Shown piece by piece: positions 8,915 to 17,214 of a DNA stretch of 64,000 nt; the first letter of the stretch is position 1; every line of letters begins with the position of its first letter. Made by a program: the position numbers and the translations under genes. The stretch is from Rhodobacter sp. Lineage in GTDB: Bacteria; Pseudomonadota; Alphaproteobacteria; Rhodobacterales; Rhodobacteraceae. The stretch is taken from the NCBI GenBank assembly GCA_027484985.1, contig JAIXRW010000034.1, positions 1-64,000 of the forward strand. The letters are read 5' to 3'. The notes beneath the pieces were generated by a model. The model had not been told where the DNA came from and searched no databases. It saw only the letters and a program-made list of their open reading frames with translations.

Positions 8915-11787
8915 TCGGCGGCCAGGATGCGGCGCGACTGCGCGGCCTGGGCGTTGTATTCCGCCTGCCATTCGGTCGGGCCGTTCGAGGGGGAAACCTG
9001 CACGGCGGTGACCTTGTATTCAGGGCAGTTGGTGGCCCAATCCGAGAAGTCGGTGGTGATGACGTTGGCCTGCGTGTCGGGGTGGTGGAAGGTGGTGTAA
9101 ACCACGCCGGGGGCCACGCGGTCGGTGATTTTCGCCTTGAGCGAGGTTTCGCCCGAGCGCGAGGCCAGTTTCACGAATTGCCCATCGCGCACGCCGCGCA
9201 GTTCGGCATCGTGCGGGTGGATTTCGAGAACGTCCTGATCGTGCCAGACCACGTTTTCGGTGCGGCGGGTTTGCGCGCCCACGTTGTATTGCGAGAGAAT
9301 CCGCCCCGTGGTGAGCAGAAGCGGGAAGCGGGGGCCGGTTTTTTCGTCGGTTGCCACGTATTCGGTGACGATGAACTTGCCTTTGCCGCGCACGAAACCG
9401 TCGATATGCATCAAAGGCGTGCCTTCGGGGGCCTTTTCGTTGCAGGGCCATTGGACCGAGCCCATGGTTTCCAGCTTTTCATAGGAGACGCCCGCGAAGG
9501 ACGGGGTGAGCAGGGCGATTTCGTCCATGATCTGGGCGGGGTGGGTATAGGCCCAGTTGGCGCCCATGGCTTGGGCAAACATCTGGGTCACCTCCCAGTC
9601 GGCATAGCCCTGTTTCGGGGCCATCACCTTGCGCACGCGGTTGATGCGGCGTTCGGCATTGGTGAAGGTGCCGTCCTTTTCAAGGAAGGAGGAACCGGGA
9701 AAGAACACGTGGGCGTAGTTTGCGGTCTCATTGAGGAAGAGGTCGTGGACGATGACGCAATCCATGGCGGCAAGGCCGGCTGCCACGTGTTTCGTGTCGG
9801 GGTCGGATTGCAGGATGTCTTCGCCCTGGCAGTAAAGGCCCTTGAAGGTGCCCTCGACAGCGGCATCGAGCATGTTGGGGATGCGGAGGCCGGGTTCATT
9901 GTCGATCTGGACGCCCCAGAGGGATTCGAACACCTCGCGCACGCTATCGTTCTTGACGTGGCGGTAGCCGGGCAGTTCGTGGGGGAACGACCCCATGTCG
10001 CAGGAACCTTGCACGTTGTTCTGGCCGCGCAGCGGGTTCACGCCCACGCCAGGGCGGCCGATATTGCCGGTGAGCATGGCAAGGTTGGCGATGCCGATGA
10101 CGGTGGTGGAGCCTTGGGAATGTTCGGTGACGCCAAGGCCGTAGTAGATGGCGCCGTTGCCGTTGCGGGCATACAGGCGGGCGGCGGCGCGGAGTTCTTC
10201 GGCCGGAACGCCGGTGAGAAGCTGGGTCGCTTCGGGGCTGTGGCGGGGGTCGGAGATAAACTCGGCATAGTCTTGGAATTCATCCCAGTCGCAGCGGGTG
10301 CGGATGAAGTCTTCGTTGAACAGGCCTTCGGTCACGATGGTGTGGGCGATGGCGGTGACGACGGCCACGTTGGTGCCGGGAGTCAGTTGCAGGTGGTGCG
10401 ATGCCTTGATGTGCGGGCCATCGACAAGGTCGATGCGGCGGGGATCGATGACGATCAGCTTGGCCCCGGCGCGCAGGCGTTTTTTGAGGCGCGACGCAAA
10501 GACGGGGTGGCCATCGGTGGGGTTGGCGCCGATCAGGATGACGGTGTCGGTATGTTCGACCGAGTCAAAATCTTGGGTTCCGGCCGAGGTGCCGAAGGTC
10601 TGGCCAAGGCCATAGCCGGTGGGCGAATGGCAGACGCGGGCGCAGGTGTCGGTGTTGTTGTTGCGGAACACCGCGCGGGTGAGTTTCTGGACGAGGTAGG
10701 TTTCCTCGTTCGTGCAGCGCGACGAGGTGATGACGCCGACCGAATGGCGGCCGTGCTTGGCGATGATGCCCTTCATGCGATTGGCGGCGAATTCCATCGC
10801 TTCGGGCCACGACACCTCTTTCCACGGGTCGGAGATCGAGTCGCGGATCATGGGCGAGAGGATGCGATCCTTGTGGCTGGCATAGCCATAGGCGAAGCGG
10901 CCCTTGACGCAGCTATGGCCGCGGTTGGCCTTGCCGTGTTTATAGGGGGTCATGCGGACGAGTTCGTCGCCGCGCATTTCGGCCTTGAAGCTGCAACCCA
11001 CGCCGCAATAGGCGCAGGTGGTGATGACGGAGCGTTCGGGCGTGCCGATCTCGATCACCGATTTTTCCTGAAGCGTGGCGGTGGGGCAGGCCTGAACGCA
11101 GGCGCCGCAAGAGACGCAGTCGGAGGTGAGGGCGGTATCGGTTTTCGCGCCGAAGGAAACGCGGCTGTCGAAGCCGCGGCCTTCGATGGTCAGGGCGAAG
11201 GTGCCTTGCACTTCCTCGCAGGCGCGGACGCAGCGGGAACAGACGATGCACTTGGCGGGGTCGTATGCGAAGTAGGGGTTGCTGTCGTCTTTGGGCAGGT
11301 ATTGGGGGTTCGCCTCGCCCGAGTTGTTCTTGGGTTTGAAGTGGGTTTCCACCGCCTCATACCGCACATCGCGCAGGCCGACGGCACCGGCCATATCTTG
11401 CAATTCGCAATCGCCATTGGCCGAGCAGGTAAGGCAATCGAGCGGGTGGTCGGAGATGTAAAGCTCCATCACGCCGCGGCGGAGTTGTTTGAGCTTGGCA
11501 TTCTGGGTGTGGACCTTGAGGCCCGGTGCCACCGGCGTGGTGCAAGAGGCGGGGGTGCCCGCGCGGCCTTCGATTTCCACAAGGCAGAGGCGGCAGGAGC
11601 CGAAAGCATCGATGCTGTCGGTGGCGCAGAGTTTCGGCACGGTGATGCCGATTTCGGCGGCGGCACGCATGATGCTGGTGCCCTCGGGCACGGTGATGTC
11701 GAAGCCGTCGATGTTCAGCGTGACCATCGTCTTGGATTTCGACGCGGGGGTGCCGAAGTCGCGGTCGGGGATGATGAAGTCTTTCAT
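8911..11787 (-). CDS. fdsA: NAD-dependent formate dehydrogenase alpha subunit FdsA
   Basis: A 958-residue catalytic subunit that oxidises formate to CO2 at a bis-MGD molybdenum centre. In order it carries a plant-type 2Fe-2S domain (GSCRLCLVEIEG), a His-Cys3 cluster region (LDCLTCSANGDCELQ), two 4Fe-4S ferredoxin motifs (CIVCSRCVRACEE and CVSCGACVQACP), a further 4Fe-4S site at CAYCGVGC, and the large molybdopterin domain. The metal-ligating cysteine is probably the one in NTDTCARVCHSP, so this is a Cys form rather than a selenocysteine form. The start overlaps the fdsB stop by ATGA. FdsA normally assembles with FdsB and FdsG in the cytoplasm. Confidence 0.95.
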   Translation of the reverse strand: MKDFIIPDRDFGTPASKSKTMVTLNIDGFDITVPEGTSIMRAAAEIGITVPKLCATDSIDAFGSCRLCLVEIEGRAGTPASCTTPVAPGLKVHTQNAKLKQLRRGVMELYISDHPLDCLTCSANGDCELQDMAGAVGLRDVRYEAVETHFKPKNNSGEANPQYLPKDDSNPYFAYDPAKCIVCSRCVRACEEVQGTFALTIEGRGFDSRVSFGAKTDTALTSDCVSCGACVQACPTATLQEKSVIEIGTPERSVITTCAYCGVGCSFKAEMRGDELVRMTPYKHGKANRGHSCVKGRFAYGYASHKDRILSPMIRDSISDPWKEVSWPEAMEFAANRMKGIIAKHGRHSVGVITSSRCTNEETYLVQKLTRAVFRNNNTDTCARVCHSPTGYGLGQTFGTSAGTQDFDSVEHTDTVILIGANPTDGHPVFASRLKKRLRAGAKLIVIDPRRIDLVDGPHIKASHHLQLTPGTNVAVVTAIAHTIVTEGLFNEDFIRTRCDWDEFQDYAEFISDPRHSPEATQLLTGVPAEELRAAARLYARNGNGAIYYGLGVTEHSQGSTTVIGIANLAMLTGNIGRPGVGVNPLRGQNNVQGSCDMGSFPHELPGYRHVKNDSVREVFESLWGVQIDNEPGLRIPNMLDAAVEGTFKGLYCQGEDILQSDPDTKHVAAGLAAMDCVIVHDLFLNETANYAHVFFPGSSFLEKDGTFTNAERRINRVRKVMAPKQGYADWEVTQMFAQAMGANWAYTHPAQIMDEIALLTPSFAGVSYEKLETMGSVQWPCNEKAPEGTPLMHIDGFVRGKGKFIVTEYVATDEKTGPRFPLLLTTGRILSQYNVGAQTRRTENVVWHDQDVLEIHPHDAELRGVRDGQFVKLASRSGETSLKAKITDRVAPGVVYTTFHHPDTQANVITTDFSDWATNCPEYKVTAVQVSPSNGPTEWQAEYNAQAAQSRRILAAE

Positions 11788-13304
11788 TCGGCGGCCTCTT
11801 TCATCGCGGGGGCGAAGTCGTCGGGGAAGTGGGTGAGTGCGGACATCACGGGATAGGGGGTGAAACCGCCCAGCGCGCAGAGCGAGCCCGATTTCATGGT
11901 GGTGCAAAGGTCGGTGAGCAGCGGGATGGCGGCGGCATCGCCCTTGGCGATGCGGTCGATGGTTTCGGTGCCGCGCACCGCGCCGATGCGGCAGGGGGTG
12001 CATTTGCCGCAAGATTCGATGGCGCAGAATTCCATCGCGAAGCGGGCCTGTTTCAGCATGTCGGCGCTGTCGTCAAAGATGACGAGGCCGGCATGGCCGA
12101 TAAGCCCCTCTTTCGCGCCGAATTCTTCATACCCGAAGGGGGTGTCGAACAGGGCGCGGGGGAAATAGGCGCCGAGGGGGCCGCCGACCTGCACCGCTTT
12201 CACGGGGCGGCCGGTGGCGGTGCCGCCGCCGATATCATCGACGATCTGGCCGAGGGTAAGGCCGAAGGCGGTTTCAAACAGGCCACCCTGTTTGACGTTT
12301 CCGGCGATTTGCAGCGGGATGGTCCCGCGCGAGCGGCCAAGGCCGAAGTCTTTGTAATAGGCCGCGCCGCGTTCGAAGATCACCGGAACGGTGGCGAGCG
12401 AGATGACGTTGTTGACCACGGTGGGGCGGCCAAGGAAGCCTTGCAGCGCGGGCAGCGGCGGTTTGGCGCGGACGACGCCGCGTTTGCCTTCGAGGCTGTT
12501 CAGGAGCGAGGTTTCCTCGCCGCAGACATAGGCGCCTGCGCCGACGCGGATTTCCATATCGAAGGCATAGACCGAGCCGAGGACCGAGGGGCCGAGGATA
12601 CCGGCCTTGCGCGCGATTTCGACGGCTTGCGACATCACCTCGACCGCGTCGGGATATTCGCTGCGGATATAGGCGTAGCCTTTGGTCGCGCCCGTGGCGA
12701 GGCCCGCGATGACCATGCCTTCGATCAGGGTGAAGGGGTCGCCCTCCATCAGCATACGGTCGGCAAAGGTGCCGCTATCGCCTTCGTCGGCGTTGCAGAC
12801 GATGTATTTCTGGTCTGCCTTGGCTTCGGAAACGGTTTTCCATTTGATGCCGGTGGGGAAGCCCGCGCCGCCACGGCCGCGCAGGCCGGAATTGGTGACC
12901 TCGGCCACGATGGTGGGGCGGTCCATGTAGAGGGCGCGGCGGAGACCGGCGAGGCCGCCATGGGCTTCGTAATCGGCAAGGCTGAGCGGGTCGATCACGC
13001 CCACGCGGGCAAAGGTGAGGCGGGTCTGTTTCGCCATCCAGGGCAGTTGGTCGGTGGGGCCGAGCGACAGGGGGCCGCCGTCGAAGATTTGCGCGACTTC
13101 GGCGGGGGTCATGGGGCCAAAGGCGATGCGGCCGGTTTCGGTTTCAACCTCGACCAGCGGTTCAAGCCAGACCATGCCGCGTGATCCGTTGCGGACGATC
13201 TGGGGTTTGATGCCGCGTTTTTGCGCCTCGGCCCGGATGGCGTTGGCAACGTCATCAGAGCCCAGCGCACGGGCGGCGGCATCGCGGGGGATGTAGATTT
13301 TCAT
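11784..13304 (-). CDS. fdsB: Formate dehydrogenase beta subunit FdsB (NuoF-like, FMN/NADH)
   Basis: A 506-residue diaphorase subunit that passes electrons from FdsA to NAD. The first 90 residues form a NuoE-like thioredoxin-fold domain fused to a NuoF core. The core has the FMN/NADH loop RGRGGAGFPTGIKW and a C-terminal 4Fe-4S site, ESCGKCTPCRIG. The gene overlaps fdsG by one base (TGATG) and fdsA by four, so translation is probably coupled. Confidence 0.95.
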   Translation of the reverse strand: MKIYIPRDAAARALGSDDVANAIRAEAQKRGIKPQIVRNGSRGMVWLEPLVEVETETGRIAFGPMTPAEVAQIFDGGPLSLGPTDQLPWMAKQTRLTFARVGVIDPLSLADYEAHGGLAGLRRALYMDRPTIVAEVTNSGLRGRGGAGFPTGIKWKTVSEAKADQKYIVCNADEGDSGTFADRMLMEGDPFTLIEGMVIAGLATGATKGYAYIRSEYPDAVEVMSQAVEIARKAGILGPSVLGSVYAFDMEIRVGAGAYVCGEETSLLNSLEGKRGVVRAKPPLPALQGFLGRPTVVNNVISLATVPVIFERGAAYYKDFGLGRSRGTIPLQIAGNVKQGGLFETAFGLTLGQIVDDIGGGTATGRPVKAVQVGGPLGAYFPRALFDTPFGYEEFGAKEGLIGHAGLVIFDDSADMLKQARFAMEFCAIESCGKCTPCRIGAVRGTETIDRIAKGDAAAIPLLTDLCTTMKSGSLCALGGFTPYPVMSALTHFPDDFAPAMKEAAE

Positions 13305-13774
13305 CAGCGGACCCCTGCGAGGATGGTGTCGAGACGGGCTTCGTCGATGCGGCCCACGAGTTTGCCGTCGATCATGGCGGCGGGGGCACAGGCGCAGAGG
13401 CCGAGGCAGAAGATGGGTTCGAGTGTCACCTGACCGTCACGGGTGGTTTCGTGCCATTCGATGCCGAGTTGCTTTTGCGCGTGGGCGGCGACGCGGTCTG
13501 CGCCCATGGATTGGCAGGCTTCGGCGCGGCAGATTTTCAGGACGTGGCGGCCGGCCGGGTCTTCGCGGAAGTCGTGGTAGAAGGACATGACGCCATGCAC
13601 TTCGGCCTTCGACAGGTTGAGGTGTTTGGCGATGACGGGAAGGGTATCGCGCGGGATATAGCCGAACTGGGCCTGAATGGCGTGGAGGATCGGAAGAAGC
13701 GGGCCTTCCATGCCGTCATGGGCGGTGAGGATATCCCCGGTGCGGGACAGGATTTCGGCGGTGGAAGCGGTCAT
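13304..13774 (-). CDS. fdsG: Formate dehydrogenase gamma subunit FdsG (NuoE-like)
   Basis: A 156-residue thioredoxin-like 2Fe-2S subunit homologous to NuoE. The four cluster cysteines appear as CRAEACQ and CLGLCAC. The ATG at 13774 begins MTASTAEIL, the usual length for FdsG. A much longer in-frame opening upstream only reads through intergenic repeats and was ignored. It is the first gene of the operon, preceded by a 420-base region with an operator-like palindrome and two repeat elements. Confidence 0.93.
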   Translation of the reverse strand: MTASTAEILSRTGDILTAHDGMEGPLLPILHAIQAQFGYIPRDTLPVIAKHLNLSKAEVHGVMSFYHDFREDPAGRHVLKICRAEACQSMGADRVAAHAQKQLGIEWHETTRDGQVTLEPIFCLGLCACAPAAMIDGKLVGRIDEARLDTILAGVR

Positions 13775-13812
13775 GGCGGGCCCTTTGTTCGATAGGGCGG
13801 TGATGGCGCGGG

Positions 13813-13840
13813 TTGATAGGGAAATCAATATCAGTTTCCC
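13813..13840. promoter_or_regulatory. Nested inverted repeats upstream of fdsG, candidate LysR-type operator
   Basis: Two overlapping palindromes lie 39-66 bases before fdsG in an AT-richer patch. TTGAT-N6-ATCAA (13813-13828) fits the T-N11-A pattern of LysR boxes, and GGGAAA-N10-TTTCCC spans 13819-13840. A second TTGATAG is found at 13846-13852. This is the natural place for the adjacent LysR protein to act, but binding is an inference. Confidence 0.4.
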
Positions 13841-13872
13841 GTTGTTTGATAGATGGGGCCTATTAAAACGGG

Positions 13873-13946
13873 TGTCATCCCCGCGGAGGCGGGGATCTGT
13901 CGGCGGTGCGCGGGCGGGGGGAGATCCCCGCTTTCGCGGGGATGAC
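13873..13946. repeat. Family A palindromic repeat, copy 1
   Basis: Two REP-like hairpins in inverted orientation. Each has arms ATCCCCGC and GCGGGGAT with a 4-base loop, and the whole is bounded by GTCATCCCCGC on the left and GCGGGGATGAC on the right. A second copy is at 29782-29850. Similar dispersed palindromes are common in alphaproteobacteria. It lies in the fdsG upstream region. Confidence 0.85.
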
Positions 13947-13973
13947 AGGGTAGGAGGGGCTGACACGGGCACG

Positions 13974-14182
13974 ATGGCAAAGGCGCGTGCCTTTGCCATG
14001 CGGTGCGGGGTCGGCCATCCGGCCGTGCGCCCGAAGCACACGGCCAGCGCCCGCCCCGCCCACGGCGGGCGCTTCTTGCCCGCCGGGTCGGGCGCTGGCC
14101 TCTGTCGTTCTTGGGGGAAGCGGTCTTGCTGCGGGCGTTGCGAAGCGGGCGGGAAAACGCGGTGCGTTTTCTGCTCCGCCCG
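13974..14182. repeat. Family C hairpin-dense element, copy 1
   Basis: The leading hairpin is ATGGCAAAGGC (13974-13984), loop GCGT, and GCCTTTGCCAT (13989-13999). The central module offers two exclusive pairings: a local stem of 10 pairs, AGCGCCCGCC (14046-14055) with GGCGGGCGCT (14064-14073), or a long-range stem of 12 pairs, 14042-14053 with 14089-14100. The terminal hairpin combines CGGGCGG/CCGCCCG (14146-14152, 14176-14182) with GAAAACGC/GCGTTTTC inside. I see no convincing gene here. Confidence 0.7.
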
Positions 14183-14194
14183 ACTGGAGGTGGT

Positions 14195-15088
14195 TCAGAC
14201 GTTGGCGGCTTTGCCAAACCGTTCCGCCTCGGCGATCAGGGCGGCGAGGACGGGGGTGGGCATGTCGCGGCGGGGGGCGATCAGGCCGACGAGGTGTTCG
14301 ACTTCGGGTTCCACGATGGGGATGGCGCGAAGCTGGCCACCGCCTGCGAACATGAGCGCCAGTTCGCGGGGCACGATGCTGCACCAACGGCCTGTCATCA
14401 CATGGGCGGTGAGGGCGATGGTGGAGTTACTCTCGATCTGGGCGGTGATGCGCGCGCCTGCTTCCGCAAGGTGCTGGTTGACGATGCGGCGGTTCTGCAT
14501 GTCGCCGGTCAAGAGGACAAGCGGTTGTTCGGCAACCTCGGCCCATGACACGCTTTCGCGGTCAGCCAGGGGGGTGCCGGTGGCGCAGAGCAGGCGGTAA
14601 AATTCGGTGTAGAGCGGCACTTGGGCCACGCGGCCAAGGGGTTCGTTGTCGAGATAGGTCACGCCTGCGTCAAGTTCGAGCCGTTCGATACCGGCGAGGA
14701 TTTCGGCGCTGGTGCGCGACAGGATCGAGACGCGCACATTGGGGTGGCGGGCCGTGAAGGGGCCGGTGAGGCCCGCGATCATCGGCAGCGCCGTGGGGAT
14801 GACGCCAAGGCGGATGTTGCCGGAAAGGCCGGTGCGGACGGCGCGCATCTCGTCCTTTAGCGCGCGCATGTCGCCCGCGATGCGGCGGCCCCAGTCAAGC
14901 ACGCGCTGGCCTTCGGGGGTGAGGCCCTGAAAGCGGCTGCCGCGAAAGACAAGCTGCACGCCAAGCTGGTCTTCAAGCTGGCGGATGGCGGAGGAGAGGG
15001 TGGGCTGCGTGACGCCGCAGATTTCGGCGGCGCGGCCGAAGTGACGCTCGTTCGCCAATGCGATGAACATTTCCAGCTTGTCGATCAT
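14195..15088 (-). CDS. LysR-family transcriptional regulator, probable formate dehydrogenase regulator
   Basis: A 297-residue LysR regulator with the winged helix-turn-helix at residues 1-60 (EMFIALANERHFGRAAEICG, then TQPTLSSAIRQLE) and an effector-binding domain after residue 90. The start MIDKLEMF at 15088 gives the usual family length. It lies upstream of the fds operon on the same strand and resembles in context FdsR of Cupriavidus necator, a LysR regulator of fds genes. It diverges from the S49 peptidase gene over 61 bases. Control of fds is inferred from position. Confidence 0.8.
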   Translation of the reverse strand: MIDKLEMFIALANERHFGRAAEICGVTQPTLSSAIRQLEDQLGVQLVFRGSRFQGLTPEGQRVLDWGRRIAGDMRALKDEMRAVRTGLSGNIRLGVIPTALPMIAGLTGPFTARHPNVRVSILSRTSAEILAGIERLELDAGVTYLDNEPLGRVAQVPLYTEFYRLLCATGTPLADRESVSWAEVAEQPLVLLTGDMQNRRIVNQHLAEAGARITAQIESNSTIALTAHVMTGRWCSIVPRELALMFAGGGQLRAIPIVEPEVEHLVGLIAPRRDMPTPVLAALIAEAERFGKAANV

Positions 15089-15149
15089 GTGAGCAGCCTG
15101 ACCCGATAAGGTGCTTGTCCGCAAGGGCTGCGGCCATTACCTCTGGCTT

Positions 15150-15944
15150 ATGAGACGTTTCATTCCCTTCGTGAAGAAGCCCGCCTATGTGCCCGTCATC
15201 CGCCTTTCGGGGGCGATTGGCGCGGGGACGCGCGGTTTGTCGGATGCGGGGCTGGCGCCGCTGGTCGAGCGGGCCTTTTCGCGCGGCAAGCCCGCTGCGG
15301 TGGCGCTGCTGGTCAATTCGCCGGGGGGATCGGCGGTGCAATCATCGCTGATCGCGGCGCGAATCCGGCGGCTGGCCGAGGAGAAGAAGGTGCCGGTGCA
15401 TGCCTTTGTCGAGGATGTGGCGGCATCGGGGGGGTATTGGCTGGCCTGTGCGGCGGATGACATCTGGGTGGATGCGTCCAGTATCGTGGGGTCGATCGGG
15501 GTGATTTTCGCGTCTTTCGGATTTCCCGAGGCGATGGCCAAGGCGGGGGTCGAGCGGCGGGTGGTGACGGCGGGGCGGTCGAAAAGTTTTGCCGACCCGT
15601 TTTTGCCGCAGAAGCCCGAGGATGTGGAGCGGCTGCGCGCGTTGCAGGGGCCGATCCATCAGGCGTTCATTGACCATGTGAAGGCGCGGCGCGGGGCGCG
15701 GCTGGATGCGGGGGCCGATCTGTTCAATGCCGATGTCTGGGTGGGGCAACAGGCGGTTGCGCTTGGCCTTGTGGACGGGGTGGCGCATGTGGTGCCGAAG
15801 TTGAAAGAGCTTTATGGCGAGAAGGTGCGGATGGTGCCCCTTGGCCAGAGGCGGAGCCTGTTGCAGCGGCTGGGCATGGCCGCGACCGAGGGGCTGTTGC
15901 AGGGCGTCGAGGAACGGGCGCTTTGGGCGCGCTACGGGCTATGA
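15150..15944 (+). CDS. S49-family serine peptidase (SppA/SohB-like)
   Basis: A 264-residue short form of the signal-peptide-peptidase S49 family. The likely nucleophile is the Ser in VAASGGYWLA and the general-base Lys is in GRSKSFADPF; SIVGSIGVIF is the typical segment between them. No clear N-terminal membrane helix is seen after the start MRRFIPFVKKP, so it may be cytoplasmic or peripheral. The ATG at 15150 was preferred over one at 15111, which would add a poorly conserved leader. The stop overlaps the next start by ATGA. Confidence 0.85.
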   Translation: MRRFIPFVKKPAYVPVIRLSGAIGAGTRGLSDAGLAPLVERAFSRGKPAAVALLVNSPGGSAVQSSLIAARIRRLAEEKKVPVHAFVEDVAASGGYWLACAADDIWVDASSIVGSIGVIFASFGFPEAMAKAGVERRVVTAGRSKSFADPFLPQKPEDVERLRALQGPIHQAFIDHVKARRGARLDAGADLFNADVWVGQQAVALGLVDGVAHVVPKLKELYGEKVRMVPLGQRRSLLQRLGMAATEGLLQGVEERALWARYGL

Positions 15945-16120
15945 TCAAGGGCGCGATCTTCTTTTTGCTGGTGATGGCCGCGATCGGCATGATCGGCAAT
16001 GCCATTGCCCCCGGATCGGTGGGGCGGATGGTGCGAAAGCGGTTGCCCAAGGCGGCTAGATGCGGGCGCTGCGGGCGCTATGTGCTTGGCAAGACGGGTT
16101 GCGACTGCGGGAAGGGTTGA
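15941..16120 (+). CDS. Small membrane protein with CxxC zinc-ribbon-like tail
   Basis: A 59-residue protein with one membrane helix (AIFFLLVMAAIGMIGNAIA) followed by a basic stretch and four cysteines arranged CGRCGRY...GCDCG, which could bind a metal. It overlaps the S49 peptidase by four bases and the SDR gene starts 5 bases later, so it sits in a tight operon. I recognise no named family; similar short proteins beside S49 peptidases occur in Rhodobacterales as far as I recall. Function is unknown. Confidence 0.65.
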   Translation: MIKGAIFFLLVMAAIGMIGNAIAPGSVGRMVRKRLPKAARCGRCGRYVLGKTGCDCGKG

Positions 16121-16125
16121 ACGTC

Positions 16126-16902
16126 ATGCGGGCTTTGGTGACGGGCGCGGGCAAAAGGCTTGGCCGCGCGATGGCGCTGTATCTGGCGCGGCGCGGGCAT
16201 GACGTGGCGGTGCATTACGCCACAAGCGCCGAGGAAGCGCAGGCGGTGGTGGCCGAAATCGCCGCGATGGGGCGGCGGGCCGTGGCCGTGCAGGCCGACC
16301 TGTGCCGCGAGGACGAGGTGGCGGGTCTGGTGGGACGTGCGGCGCAAGGCTTGGGCGGGCCGCTGACCGTGCTGGTCAACAATGCGTCGATCTTTGAACA
16401 TGACACGATCCGCACCGCCACGCGCGAAAGCTGGGACCGGCATATGGAATCGAACCTGCGGGCGCCGTTCGTGCTGATGCAGGGATTTGCCGCGCAGGTG
16501 CCTGCGGCGGTGCCGGACGCGGATGGCGAGCCCTTGGCGCAGGGTTTGGTGGTGAACATGATCGATCAGCGGGTGTGGAAACTGACGCCCGAATTTTCGA
16601 CCTATACGTTGGCCAAGGCCGGGCTGTGGGCGCTGACGCAGACGGCGGCGCAGGGATTGGCGCCGGATGTGCGGGTGAACGGCATCGGGCCGGGGCCCAC
16701 CTTGCGCGGTGGGCGGCAGGATGCGGCGGCGTTCCGGCGCCAGCGCGCGGCGACCGTGTTGAAGCGTGGCGCGGGCGAGGCCGATATCGTGGCGGCGCTG
16801 GGATTCCTGCTGGATTCGCCTGCCGTGACGGGGCAGATGATTGCGGTGGACGGGGGGCAACATCTGGCATGGGAAACGCCCGATGTGGTGGGTGTCGAGT
16901 AA
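16126..16902 (+). CDS. SDR-family oxidoreductase, FolM/pteridine-reductase-like
   Basis: A 258-residue short-chain dehydrogenase. The nucleotide-binding motif is TGAGKRLGRA, the NNAS motif is LVNNASIF, and the active site is YTLAK. The TGxxKRLG form with HYATSAEEA is more like pteridine reductases and FolM than the usual TGxxxGIG enzymes. That suggests reduction of dihydrofolate or dihydromonapterin, but this is inferred from the motif only. The start MRALVTGAG at 16126 places the glycine motif at the normal distance. Confidence 0.75.
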   Translation: MRALVTGAGKRLGRAMALYLARRGHDVAVHYATSAEEAQAVVAEIAAMGRRAVAVQADLCREDEVAGLVGRAAQGLGGPLTVLVNNASIFEHDTIRTATRESWDRHMESNLRAPFVLMQGFAAQVPAAVPDADGEPLAQGLVVNMIDQRVWKLTPEFSTYTLAKAGLWALTQTAAQGLAPDVRVNGIGPGPTLRGGRQDAAAFRRQRAATVLKRGAGEADIVAALGFLLDSPAVTGQMIAVDGGQHLAWETPDVVGVE

Positions 16903-17214
16903 AGTTGACGTAGGGGCAGCCTGGAGTTGTCCACTTTGGTGAACTGCTTCACGGCCGTGTTACAAATTCGTAAGGAATTTCAGCTATTTGCCCTGAACGG
17001 AAAATAATTCTGTTTCGTATCAATAGCTTACAAATTTGCCTAAAAATTAGGCATCCAAACGAAACGGGCGAAAAACAAGGGGAATCCGGCGATCTGCAAA
17101 ACTTTCCCACGGAGTTATCCACAGAAACCGTGGACAGCTTTTCTCTTGCCCTTCGGGCGTGGGCGGTGCAGCCGGAAGTAGAATCAATGCAAACGGGATG
17201 CGGCGTTCAGAACC
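16903..17214. other. AT-rich intergenic region with a perfect DnaA box
   Basis: 312 bases without a gene and visibly AT-rich between about 16960 and 17090. It holds a perfect DnaA box TTATCCACA (17115-17123) and a near match TTGTCCACT (16927-16935). A direct repeat TTACAAATT is at 16960-16968 and 17028-17036. Inverted repeats are AGCTATT/AATAGCT (16982-16988, 17022-17028) and GCCTAA-AAA-TTAGGC (17038-17052). It must include the uvrC promoter. Confidence 0.6.

Noticed and set aside
9082-11856. Very long open frame on the plus strand opposite fdsA
   Set aside because: It is rich in Gly, Ala, His and Asp in the way typical of the shadow of a GC-rich gene. FdsA on the minus strand has complete domain motifs over the same bases.
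16903-17214. Chromosome replication origin
   Set aside because: Only one perfect DnaA box and one near match are present, and no typical origin-flanking genes (dnaA, parAB, hemE) lie beside it. It was kept as a lesser observation.
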